Shown here in pieces: positions 7,721 to 14,097 of a DNA stretch of 17,546 bases. How positions within the stretch are numbered: position 1 is the stretch's first letter; each line of letters starts with the position of its first letter. The stretch comes from JACQBY01 sp041486115. Its GTDB lineage: Bacteria; Nitrospirota; Nitrospiria; JACQBW01. The translations under genes were made by a program, and so were the position numbers. The stretch covers positions 1 through 17,546 of the forward strand of contig JBGPKT010000047.1 of assembly GCA_041486115.1 (NCBI GenBank), given 5' to 3'. Below the pieces are notes generated by a model, which saw nothing but the letters and a program-made list of their open reading frames with translations, had not been told where the DNA came from and did no database searches.

Positions 7721-7807
7721 AATTTACCTTCTCTCAAATCCGTTTCTTTGTAGAATCCTTTTTAGTATGGGATTCGTCACTATTTCAACCCTTTTTAGAG
7801 TTCGCTA

Positions 7808-7882
7808 CAATGAGGACTTTCTTACCGGGGAAGTTGAGGAGACCGAGAGGTGAGAACGCAGCAAGTAACCCTTTCTCATTGG
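7808..7882 (+). repeat. Degenerate copy of the structured repeat also found at 13225-13300
   Basis: Between vapC and the converging DUF971 gene, and reaching into the latter's last codons, this stretch aligns with the cbbQ leader element. Shared blocks are CAA, then TGAGGA, CCG, GGTGA, GAACGC(A/C)GCAA and (A/G)ACC. Each copy has a 6-bp hairpin with a 7-nt loop at the same offset from CAA (here 7816-7821 with 7829-7834), but the stem sequences differ. The long outer inverted repeats of the other copy are absent. It could act as an end signal for the converging transcripts; no T-tract is seen. A separate small inverted repeat GAATCC/GGATTC lies at 7753-7775. Confidence 0.5.
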
Positions 7883-8202
7883 TTCGCTGACATGCAGGTT
7901 TCGCAGGGGCATATTTTTCTGAGGAGATCAAACGAGTAGATCCCTGTCGTATGTCCGTCGCTCCAGGAGATATGAATAGCGTAATTACCCACCGGAACAA
8001 TCTCTTCGGGATGGATGTCCTTTGGAATAGCCTCCCGCTTGATCAAAGACTCTCCCGTCCACTCGTCGACACAGGCCGCGCACTGGCATGACATCCTTAA
8101 ATACTCAAAAGAATAATCGCTTTGATGCCGGTCTTCCCAGGTCATCTGAATCCCGACTCCGCGGATATTTTTGATCTCCACCGGTTTTGAATAAGTCCCC
8201 AT
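7876..8202 (-). CDS. DUF971 (GBBH-like) domain protein
   Basis: A 108-aa single-domain protein of the DUF971/gamma-butyrobetaine-hydroxylase-like N-terminal family. Such domains occur alone or attached to Mrp/ApbC-type iron-sulfur carriers and to 2-oxoglutarate oxygenases. It has two cysteine groups: SCQCAAC at about residues 38-44, followed by VDEWTGE, and CPCETC near the C-terminus (about 98-103). Zinc or Fe-S binding is plausible but unproven. It is the last gene of the six-gene minus-strand operon, 5 bp after hemH. The link with ferrochelatase would fit a role in iron or cluster handling (inference). Its last codons lie inside the repeat at 7808-7882. Confidence 0.85.
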   Translation of the reverse strand: MGTYSKPVEIKNIRGVGIQMTWEDRHQSDYSFEYLRMSCQCAACVDEWTGESLIKREAIPKDIHPEEIVPVGNYAIHISWSDGHTTGIYSFDLLRKICPCETCMSANQ

Positions 8203-8207
8203 TATTT

Positions 8208-9206
8208 TTATTTTCCTTTCTCCGTTACAATTTCCTTAAGCCCTCTGATAAACGTCGTGGAGGTGTTGAGAGAGGGCATCCGAAAAAAATGGGGAATTCC
8301 GAGGTCTCTTGCCATTTCCTTAAACAGAACGTCGATTTCATAAAGCGTTTCCGAATGGTCCGAAACGAAACTAACTGGAACAACAAGAATTTTCTCGACC
8401 TTCTGCTCTGCCAGTTCCTTGAGCGTGTCTTCCACAGAAGGGCCTATCCACTTGAGCCTGCCGACTTTGCTCTGATAGGCTAAATGGACGACCTCTTCTT
8501 TTAATAGCCGGGCCCGGATCAACCGGACAGTCTCTTCGATCTGTTTTTGATAAGGATCACCGCTCTGAATGACCTTTTCCGGAATACCGTGTGCCGAAAA
8601 TAAAATGTGGAGAGCTCCCGGGCTCCCGCCGGGAAAACACTTTCTCCCTTCATCGATCCTCTCTACGATCGATTGAATATAGGCCGGCTGGTTAAACCAT
8701 TCCCGTATCGGCAGAAGATCAATCCGGAGATTCTTCTTTTTAATCAGCCGGTTCAGTTCATTCATGCCCGAACCGGATGTCGTTTTAGAGTATTGGGGAA
8801 ATAACGGAAAGACGATCAGTCTTTGAATGTTCTCTTTTTCGATCTGGTCCAGAGCCTCTTCGATATTCGGGTGCCAGTAGCGCATTCCGACAAAAACCCG
8901 ATAATTCCCTTCTCGCAAAAGCTCCTTTTCCAGAGCGTGCCGCTGGGCTTCGGTAATCTCGCGGATCGGAGACTTCCCCCCCATCACACGATAATATTCC
9001 CGCGCCACCGTGCTCCGCCTTCTGGAAATCCGGCGGGCAAGAAGCGGAAGAAGCCACTGGAAACCGAACGGAAGCGTCAAAATGTCTTTGTCAGAAAAAA
9101 GGTTATGCAGAAAAGGCTCAACGTCATCCAGAGAATCCGGCCCTCCTAAATTGATCAGAAGAACGCCGGTAGGAGAAGCCTGTTGAGAAGGATTATTTTT
9201 TATCAT
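8208..9206 (-). CDS. hemH: Ferrochelatase
   Basis: Inserts Fe2+ into protoporphyrin IX, or into coproporphyrin III in some lineages, at the last stage of heme synthesis. The 332 aa show the family motifs: VLLINLGGPDSL near the N-terminus, GMRYWHP, FPLFPQYS, SAHGIP with the catalytic His206, and SFVSDHSETLYEID with Glu286. The C-terminus carries no membrane or Fe-S extension. The ATG at 9206 lies 14 bp inside the end of the propeller lipoprotein gene, and the DUF971 gene follows after 5 bp. No other heme gene is in the window. Its place in an operon with exported propellers is unusual. Confidence 0.97.
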   Translation of the reverse strand: MIKNNPSQQASPTGVLLINLGGPDSLDDVEPFLHNLFSDKDILTLPFGFQWLLPLLARRISRRRSTVAREYYRVMGGKSPIREITEAQRHALEKELLREGNYRVFVGMRYWHPNIEEALDQIEKENIQRLIVFPLFPQYSKTTSGSGMNELNRLIKKKNLRIDLLPIREWFNQPAYIQSIVERIDEGRKCFPGGSPGALHILFSAHGIPEKVIQSGDPYQKQIEETVRLIRARLLKEEVVHLAYQSKVGRLKWIGPSVEDTLKELAEQKVEKILVVPVSFVSDHSETLYEIDVLFKEMARDLGIPHFFRMPSLNTSTTFIRGLKEIVTEKGK

Positions 9207-10206
9207 AGCCTTTCAGAAGGGTCCACTCCTCTCCGCCGTTGGAGGTTTTATATAAGCCCCCTTGTGTTCCCGCGTAAAGCGTTTGAGACTGATTTCGATC
9301 GATCTCGATCGCCCGGATGACCTTGCTCTCTAACCCTCCGGTTTTTGGAACCCAGGTCTCTCCGCCATCGGACGTTTTATATACCCCTTTATCCGTTCCT
9401 GCGTAAATGACCCGGGAATTTTTTGGATCGATCGCCAGTCCGATGACGAAAGGAGAACCGACGCCATTGGCCAGCTTTGCCCAGTGATCCCCTCCGTCCA
9501 TGCTTTGAAAAATTCCAAGAGAGGTCCCCAGCAACAGGCGGGTATTTTGCTGAGGATCGATTAAAATATTGTTGATCCCCAGCCCCATGGCGCTCCCGAC
9601 TTCGTTCTTGATCAGGCCGGCATTTTTTTTCTGCCAGTGTTCGCCCAGATCAGCGCTTTTATAAATTCCGCCGCTGGTTCCGGCATAAACGAGGTCGCTG
9701 TTTTTCGGGTCGATTGCGATCGAAACTGCATAAACACTCTCCATTTCACCCACTTGACCCACCTTTTCGATCCATTCGCCTCCTTCGTTGATACTTTTAA
9801 ATACCCCGACGGTGGTCGCCGTCAAAATCGTTTTGGAGTCTTTCGGACGAAAAGCAAAACCATTCACTATCGAAACGTGCCCCTTCAACCCGATATTGAT
9901 GGGATACCATCGCTGGCCTCCGTCAGAAGTCCTGTAAATAGCGTCTCCAAACGTCCCCGCATAGACCGTTGACGGGGAATACGGGTCAACGGCTAAAGAA
10001 ATCACATGGGCATCTCCCAGCCCATCGCTCCTGGACTCCCACTTGGCCCCGTTATCCCGGCTTTTATAGACACCCTTCATCGTCGCGATATAAACAATGT
10101 GAGTATTGGAAGGACTGAGCGCAATGGTATAAATCGTCGGTTCATTGCGGGAACAGGCAGCTGTCAAAGCCATCCATAAGAGTAAAAAGACACAGGATTT
10201 CTTCAC
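9193..10206 (-). CDS. Probable lipoprotein: one seven-bladed Asp-box/Ycf48-like beta-propeller
   Basis: A 337-aa exported protein. Residues 1-17 are a signal sequence ending LTAAC, so Cys18 is a likely lipid anchor; Thr at position -3 is less common. From residue 23 to the end I count seven repeats of about 42-50 aa. Each has the pattern VxxxAxDP, YAGTxxGxYKSxDxGxxW, typical of Asp-box (BNR) and Ycf48-type blades. Seven repeats suit one complete propeller. Enzymatic sialidase residues are not evident, so a binding or assembly role is more likely. The start is GTG (10204-10206), overlapping the upstream stop as GTGA. Ycf48 in phototrophs helps photosystem II assembly; that function is not implied here. 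Confidence 0.85.
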   Translation of the reverse strand: MKKSCVFLLLWMALTAACSRNEPTIYTIALSPSNTHIVYIATMKGVYKSRDNGAKWESRSDGLGDAHVISLAVDPYSPSTVYAGTFGDAIYRTSDGGQRWYPINIGLKGHVSIVNGFAFRPKDSKTILTATTVGVFKSINEGGEWIEKVGQVGEMESVYAVSIAIDPKNSDLVYAGTSGGIYKSADLGEHWQKKNAGLIKNEVGSAMGLGINNILIDPQQNTRLLLGTSLGIFQSMDGGDHWAKLANGVGSPFVIGLAIDPKNSRVIYAGTDKGVYKTSDGGETWVPKTGGLESKVIRAIEIDRNQSQTLYAGTQGGLYKTSNGGEEWTLLKGYDKK

Positions 10207-12134
10207 AACCGGCCCCCGATGAGAACCCCCTGATCCGCCGTGCCCACCAGCAGGATTCCGGGATAGGGAGAAAAGAAGCTCCTGGCATCGGCCAAAGCCC
10301 CTTTTCCGCCTCCCTTCGTCCAGACTCTCCCCTGGTCAAGACTTATAAATACCCCATTATTGGTTCCTGCAAAAAGAAGACTGTTTCCGTCAATCGTTTC
10401 AACGGCGGCCGCCTGGCATTTAACCCCGGCCGGAAGAGGGCTTAACGTCCGCCACTGAAAATCATGTTTCTGGCGTTTCCCTTCAAAAATTTCATTTTCC
10501 GTCCAGACATATAAATTGTTTTTAAAATAGGCTCCCCTGATCTCCCCCGAATGATCGGGCATGGGAATGATCTGGGGGATTTGCTCCCCCGGAGAGATTA
10601 AATACATCTCCCGCTCCGAAACCGCAAAAAGATCATGGGTGTCGCCGGTAATCCAATGGATTGCCCTTTCCAGAGGAAGAGCGACGGGTTCCCAATAGTT
10701 TGAGGAAATGTCCCGTTTAAACAACCCTTTCCCCGTTCCGGTAAAGACGTTGTTGGCAGAATCGATATAAAGGGAGAGAATGCCGCTCTTTCCAATCCCT
10801 TCCTCCATCAAAACCCACCTCTTTTTTAAATTGTCCCCCCGGTAAATGCCGTCCGAAGTCAGAATATATAAGGTATGTTCAGAATCCTCGACAAGGGTTT
10901 CAATATAATGATCCGTTAACCCTTCGTTCATTTGAAACCAGCTATTACCGCCATCTTTGCTTCTGAAAACCCCTCCTCCTTCGGTTCCGGCATAAAACCC
11001 TTTTTCCCGGTTTCCAATCAGGGTGGAGATCACCGGAAATGAGATCCCCCGTTCAAGGAGTGTCCAATGGGAATCCTCTCCTTTTTTCTGAAACACCCCG
11101 TTCGCCGTCCCCATCCATATTTGATTTTCACCGGTTAAGATCATCGATTGGACATTTTTATCAGGGAGGTCCCCATTTATGGCGCTCCAGCTTTGGCCTT
11201 CGTTGGAACTTTTATAAACGCCCTCTCCCGTACCGGCAAAAATCGTTCCGTCATGACCCATTTGAATGCTCCGGATAGAGGTGTTGACGAGCCCGGTGTT
11301 AACAGGAGTCCATTTATTTCCACCATCCGTTGATTTAAATATCCCTCCTCCAAAACTCCCCGCAAAGAGGTGGCGGCTTTTCGGAGATTGCAACAACACC
11401 CTGATGTAGTTTTCTACCATCCCCGTTTCTCCCTGTAATTTGAAACGGGGAGCGGCCCAGGTTTGACCTTTATCACTGCTTTTAAAAATTCCCTGTCCCC
11501 CTGTTCCCGCAAAAAAAGTCCCTCTGCCGTCAACAAGAAGGGACCTGACCAGCATCGATTCCATTCCTTTGTTCATCGCCGACCAATGCTTTCCCTGATC
11601 GCCGCTTTTAAAGACCCCCGATCCAGTGCCGATAAAGATCTTTCCCTGATACTCGATAATGGCCGCCACTTCCAGATTGGTCAGCCCGGCATTTGACTTC
11701 ATCCAGTTCTTCCCTTTGTCTTCACTGGTGTAAATTCCGCCGTTGATGGTTCCTGCGAAGAGAACCCCCTTCCTAGATCCGTATAATGAGAGAATGAAAG
11801 GATGCAGGAGGCCGTTTTTAGCGGGCACCCAGGGATCTTTTCCCGATCTTATCCGGTAGATGCCATCCCCGAAAATACCGGCATAGACTGCTTTTTCTTC
11901 ATCCACCCATAACGCGGAGACGCTTCCACCGGCAAACGGCCCGTTGGTCTGATAAAAGGTAAACTCCCCTTTTTGGGGTTTTTTAAAGTCAGGTTTATGC
12001 GTAATATAATTGAACTGTTCAAAACCTTTTGTCTCTTCCCTGGAACATTGGCGGGGGACCGTAATGGCAGTCAGGCTGAGTCCTAAAACGATCAGACCGG
12101 CCAAATAAATCCCTGTAAAAAGCTTCTTCTTCAT
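10203..12134 (-). CDS. Exported tandem beta-propeller protein (about 14 Asp-box repeats)
   Basis: A 643-aa protein with an N-terminal hydrophobic segment (about 5-26), either a signal peptide or an anchor; Cys30 is not in a good lipobox. From about residue 65 I count roughly 14 repeats of about 40 aa: ten clear ones with FAGTxxGGIYxSxDxGxxW and SxxxSL strands, then four weaker ones (about residues 470-643) lacking several Asp-box residues. Fourteen repeats suit two consecutive seven-bladed propellers, as in sortilin/xyloglucanase-like tandem folds. Catalytic residues cannot be claimed. It is probably periplasmic or membrane-attached, facing outward. AAGGA lies 9 nt before the ATG. It is a longer paralogue of the next gene in the same operon. 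Confidence 0.82.
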   Translation of the reverse strand: MKKKLFTGIYLAGLIVLGLSLTAITVPRQCSREETKGFEQFNYITHKPDFKKPQKGEFTFYQTNGPFAGGSVSALWVDEEKAVYAGIFGDGIYRIRSGKDPWVPAKNGLLHPFILSLYGSRKGVLFAGTINGGIYTSEDKGKNWMKSNAGLTNLEVAAIIEYQGKIFIGTGSGVFKSGDQGKHWSAMNKGMESMLVRSLLVDGRGTFFAGTGGQGIFKSSDKGQTWAAPRFKLQGETGMVENYIRVLLQSPKSRHLFAGSFGGGIFKSTDGGNKWTPVNTGLVNTSIRSIQMGHDGTIFAGTGEGVYKSSNEGQSWSAINGDLPDKNVQSMILTGENQIWMGTANGVFQKKGEDSHWTLLERGISFPVISTLIGNREKGFYAGTEGGGVFRSKDGGNSWFQMNEGLTDHYIETLVEDSEHTLYILTSDGIYRGDNLKKRWVLMEEGIGKSGILSLYIDSANNVFTGTGKGLFKRDISSNYWEPVALPLERAIHWITGDTHDLFAVSEREMYLISPGEQIPQIIPMPDHSGEIRGAYFKNNLYVWTENEIFEGKRQKHDFQWRTLSPLPAGVKCQAAAVETIDGNSLLFAGTNNGVFISLDQGRVWTKGGGKGALADARSFFSPYPGILLVGTADQGVLIGGRL

Positions 12135-12174
12135 CTTGAGTGTTCCTTTTTTTTCAACTCAGTAAAACAGAGGA

Positions 12175-12435
12175 TCAGGGGAGAAGCTTTGTCGCGGCTT
12201 CAATCAAATCCCAGAGAACCTGTCTGGTGGTGGCATGACCAAACGGGTAAGGTTTGCCGGTGATTTCCTGATAGATTTTCTTTCCTTCTTCAACCGATAA
12301 GTCCAGTGGAGCGGGAGCTCCCTGGAAAAACTCGTTTTTCCTTTCGAAAGGGACTAAATGGGGATAGCCCATCGAATCTTTGGCAATGAGATATTCATGG
12401 CCCAAACTGTCCTGTACCCATAAACCGGTCTTCAA
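12175..12435 (-). CDS. Unrecognised 86-aa protein, TTG start
   Basis: I do not recognise this family. The 86 aa have no signal peptide or membrane segment. The N-terminal half looks beta-rich (GLWVQDSLGHEYLIAKDS, then YPHLVPFERK); the C-terminal half looks helical (SVEEGKKIYQEITG, then TRQVLWDLIEAATKLL). The start appears to be TTG at 12433-12435, overlapping the DUF3386 stop as TTGA, with GGAA 8 nt upstream. The only later in-frame Met is residue 22, which would remove the first strand. Coupling to the DUF3386 gene suggests that the two products work together. The tandem-propeller gene follows after 40 bp. Confidence 0.65.
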   Translation of the reverse strand: MKTGLWVQDSLGHEYLIAKDSMGYPHLVPFERKNEFFQGAPAPLDLSVEEGKKIYQEITGKPYPFGHATTRQVLWDLIEAATKLLP

Positions 12436-13103
12436 AGATGATGTTCCGAAAAAATCATCTGCTTGACCGACACCTGGCCCCCATCGGAATAAAAGACCGT
12501 TCTTTTCCCGGGAAGAAAAATTCCGTTGACCACCGCGGGTTCGTCATTAAAACTTTCGACCTGTTTTAAATCGCCTGACGGGGCAAAATAATAAACAATA
12601 TAACGGGTATTGAGATATTTTCCGTCCGGCGTCGCCCGGGAGTCCTGAACATTGATCGTAAAACGGACAGGCCCCATGTTTCTGTTAATCTGAACAATCC
12701 GCCCCTGATTCACGCGGTAACGGGTATTCAATCCATCCCCATGGATTTGAACGAGCGCTCCGAGAGGATGGGAGTCTGATTCTCCCAGCGTCAGCCGGTG
12801 TTTTCCGTCGCTTCCGTCAAAAGAGCGATGTCCCCTGTGAACCGCCATCATTCCGATCTGGTCTTCGGCCCATTTAGATATCTCCGGATCAGGGAGAGTC
12901 ACCGAAACTTCTTCGGGGAGGCGGACTTTAACCCGGCCTTCGACCATTTTTCCATTGACTCCCGCGCTCAGTTTGGCGGAAAACCCTTTAAAATCTTTGT
13001 TCCACCGGTAGGTGGTCTCATAAGCGCCTCTTAACAGCTCTCGGGCTTTAGGATCATCGGCAACCAAAGCGGCTTCCTGCCCGCTCACGTCGTCATTTTT
13101 CAT
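12432..13103 (-). CDS. DUF3386-like protein
   Basis: A 223-aa protein resembling DUF3386, a family I associate mainly with cyanobacteria. Matching features are ARELLRGAYETTYRWNKDF followed by GFSAKL, then alternating beta-strands (GRVKVRLPEEVSVTLP, RYRVNQGRIVQINRN, YIVYYFAPSGDLKQVESF, GIFLPGKRTVFYSDGG). The N-terminus has no signal peptide, so it should be cytoplasmic, unlike the propellers in the same operon. Function is unknown. It is the first gene of the six-gene minus-strand operon. A GGGGGGGAG Shine-Dalgarno built on a run of seven G lies 4 nt before the ATG. No convincing minus-strand promoter hexamers could be fixed in 13104-13200. Confidence 0.7.
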   Translation of the reverse strand: MKNDDVSGQEAALVADDPKARELLRGAYETTYRWNKDFKGFSAKLSAGVNGKMVEGRVKVRLPEEVSVTLPDPEISKWAEDQIGMMAVHRGHRSFDGSDGKHRLTLGESDSHPLGALVQIHGDGLNTRYRVNQGRIVQINRNMGPVRFTINVQDSRATPDGKYLNTRYIVYYFAPSGDLKQVESFNDEPAVVNGIFLPGKRTVFYSDGGQVSVKQMIFSEHHL

Positions 13104-13115
13104 TTTCTCCCCCCC

Positions 13116-13145
13116 TTGTAAGCTAAAAATCTAATATGCTATATT
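13116..13145 (+). promoter_or_regulatory. Candidate promoter for the cbbQ-cbbO pair
   Basis: TTGTAA (13116-13121) and TATATT (13140-13145) are separated by 18 bp, and TGC precedes the -10 box, giving an extended -10. Transcription would start near 13152, leaving a leader of about 165 nt that contains the whole structured element at 13172-13305. The other reading is that this AT-rich stretch serves the divergent DUF3386 operon. Confidence 0.45.
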
Positions 13146-13171
13146 TAACCTCTAAAATCAATCTTAAATAC

Positions 13172-13305
13172 TTGGCCGTTCGTTGGACGTTCAGAAGAGG
13201 TCAGTTTCAAGGCCGCAGGAACAAGGCAACCGGAGTGTACTGAGTCGGTACATGAGGATTGCCGGGTGACGAGAACGCCGCAAATGACCTCTTATCAACG
13301 GCCAA
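13172..13305 (+). repeat. Nested inverted-repeat element in the cbbQ leader
   Basis: Three nested complementary layers are visible. The outermost is TTGGCCGTT (13172-13180) with AACGGCCAA (13297-13305), perfect over 9 bp. Next is AAGAGGTCA (13195-13203) with TGACCTCTT (13285-13293), also perfect over 9 bp. The inner hairpin is GGCAA (13225-13229) with TTGCC (13259-13263), continuing through CC/GG to GTGTAC (13235-13240) with GTACAT (13248-13253) around a 7-nt loop. The outer arm ends at the ATPase gene's Shine-Dalgarno (AAAAGGAG, 13304-13311). It may be a dispersed palindromic repeat or MITE, or a structured leader RNA. A degenerate copy lies at 7808-7882. Confidence 0.72.
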
Positions 13306-13317
13306 AAGGAGCATACC

Positions 13318-14088
13318 ATCGAACCTTATTACTTGCCTTCAGGCGAAGAGATCCGGTTATTTAAAATCGCCTTTGAAACCAAGATGCCCGTAACATTAAA
13401 AGGGCCTACTGGCTGCGGCAAAACCCGGTTTGTCGAGTACATGTCGCATCAGTTAAAAGTCCCGCTGATCACTGTCTCCTGCCATGAGGATTTAACCGCG
13501 TCAGACCTTGTCGGGCGATATCTTTTAAAAGGGAACGAAACCATCTGGACCGACGGCCCCCTTACCACCGCCGTTAAAGAAGGGGGAATCTGCTACCTGG
13601 ACGAAATTGTAGAAGCAAGAAAAGATACCACAGTGGTCATTCACCCTTTATCCGACAGCCGGAGGATCCTCCCGATTGAAAAAAAAGGGACTGTCATCCA
13701 GGCCCATCCGAACTTCATGCTCGTTCTATCCTACAACCCCGGCTATCAAAGCCTCCTTAAGGATTTAAAACAGAGTACCAAACAACGCTTTCTGGCGCTT
13801 GAATTCAGTTACCCCCCTTTTGAACAGGAGATTGAAATTGTCCGGCACGAGGCCGATCTAAAAGAGGAGATGGCAAAAAAGCTTGTGAAAATCGGACATA
13901 AAATAAGGAATCTCAAAAACCAGGGGTTGGACGAAGGGGTCAGCACGCGGCTCTTGATCTACGCCGGAAAATTAATCAAAAATGGCATCGACCCCATGTT
14001 AGCCTGTCAAATTGCACTCTCCCAGCCGCTTACCGACGATCCTGAAATGCAAAAAAGCATCAGGGAAATCGCCGCTTCCATTCTTTAA
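13318..14088 (+). CDS. cbbQ: CbbQ/NorQ-type MoxR AAA+ ATPase, apparent ATC start
   Basis: MoxR-family AAA+ ATPase that works with a VWA partner (CbbO/NorD) to remodel or activate a metalloenzyme. Numbered from 13318, its 256 aa show Walker A GPTGCGKT (29-36), Walker B CYLDE with Asp95 and Glu96, sensor-1 SYNPGYQ near 138, KQSTKQRF with probable arginine-finger residues, and a CbbQ C-terminal domain. The first canonical start is TTG 13333, but the Shine-Dalgarno AAAAGGAG is 21 nt away from it. The residues encoded just upstream (EPYY) match the conserved beginning of relatives. ATC at 13318 is 6 nt from the Shine-Dalgarno, and no ATG, GTG or TTG occurs between the in-frame stop at 13285 and 13333. 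No Rubisco or nitric oxide reductase gene is nearby, so the symbol names the family only. Confidence 0.9.
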   Translation: MEPYYLPSGEEIRLFKIAFETKMPVTLKGPTGCGKTRFVEYMSHQLKVPLITVSCHEDLTASDLVGRYLLKGNETIWTDGPLTTAVKEGGICYLDEIVEARKDTTVVIHPLSDSRRILPIEKKGTVIQAHPNFMLVLSYNPGYQSLLKDLKQSTKQRFLALEFSYPPFEQEIEIVRHEADLKEEMAKKLVKIGHKIRNLKNQGLDEGVSTRLLIYAGKLIKNGIDPMLACQIALSQPLTDDPEMQKSIREIAASIL

Positions 14089-14097
14089 TTGAATTCG

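Noticed and set aside
7753..7775. GAATCC/GGATTC inverted repeat as a vapBC terminator
   Set aside because: 11-nt loop, 6-bp stem and no T-tract; not convincing.
8785..9149. Two overlapping frames inside hemH (90 aa and 108 aa)
   Set aside because: Low-complexity arginine-rich translations inside a well-supported ferrochelatase gene.
9193..12134. Photosystem II assembly factors (Ycf48) implying a phototroph
   Set aside because: The Asp-box propeller match is fold-level; no photosynthesis gene is present.
13333..14088. TTG 13333 as start of the AAA+ ATPase
   Set aside because: It is 21 nt from the only Shine-Dalgarno and would cut off the EPYY residues that match relatives; ATC 13318 fits better.
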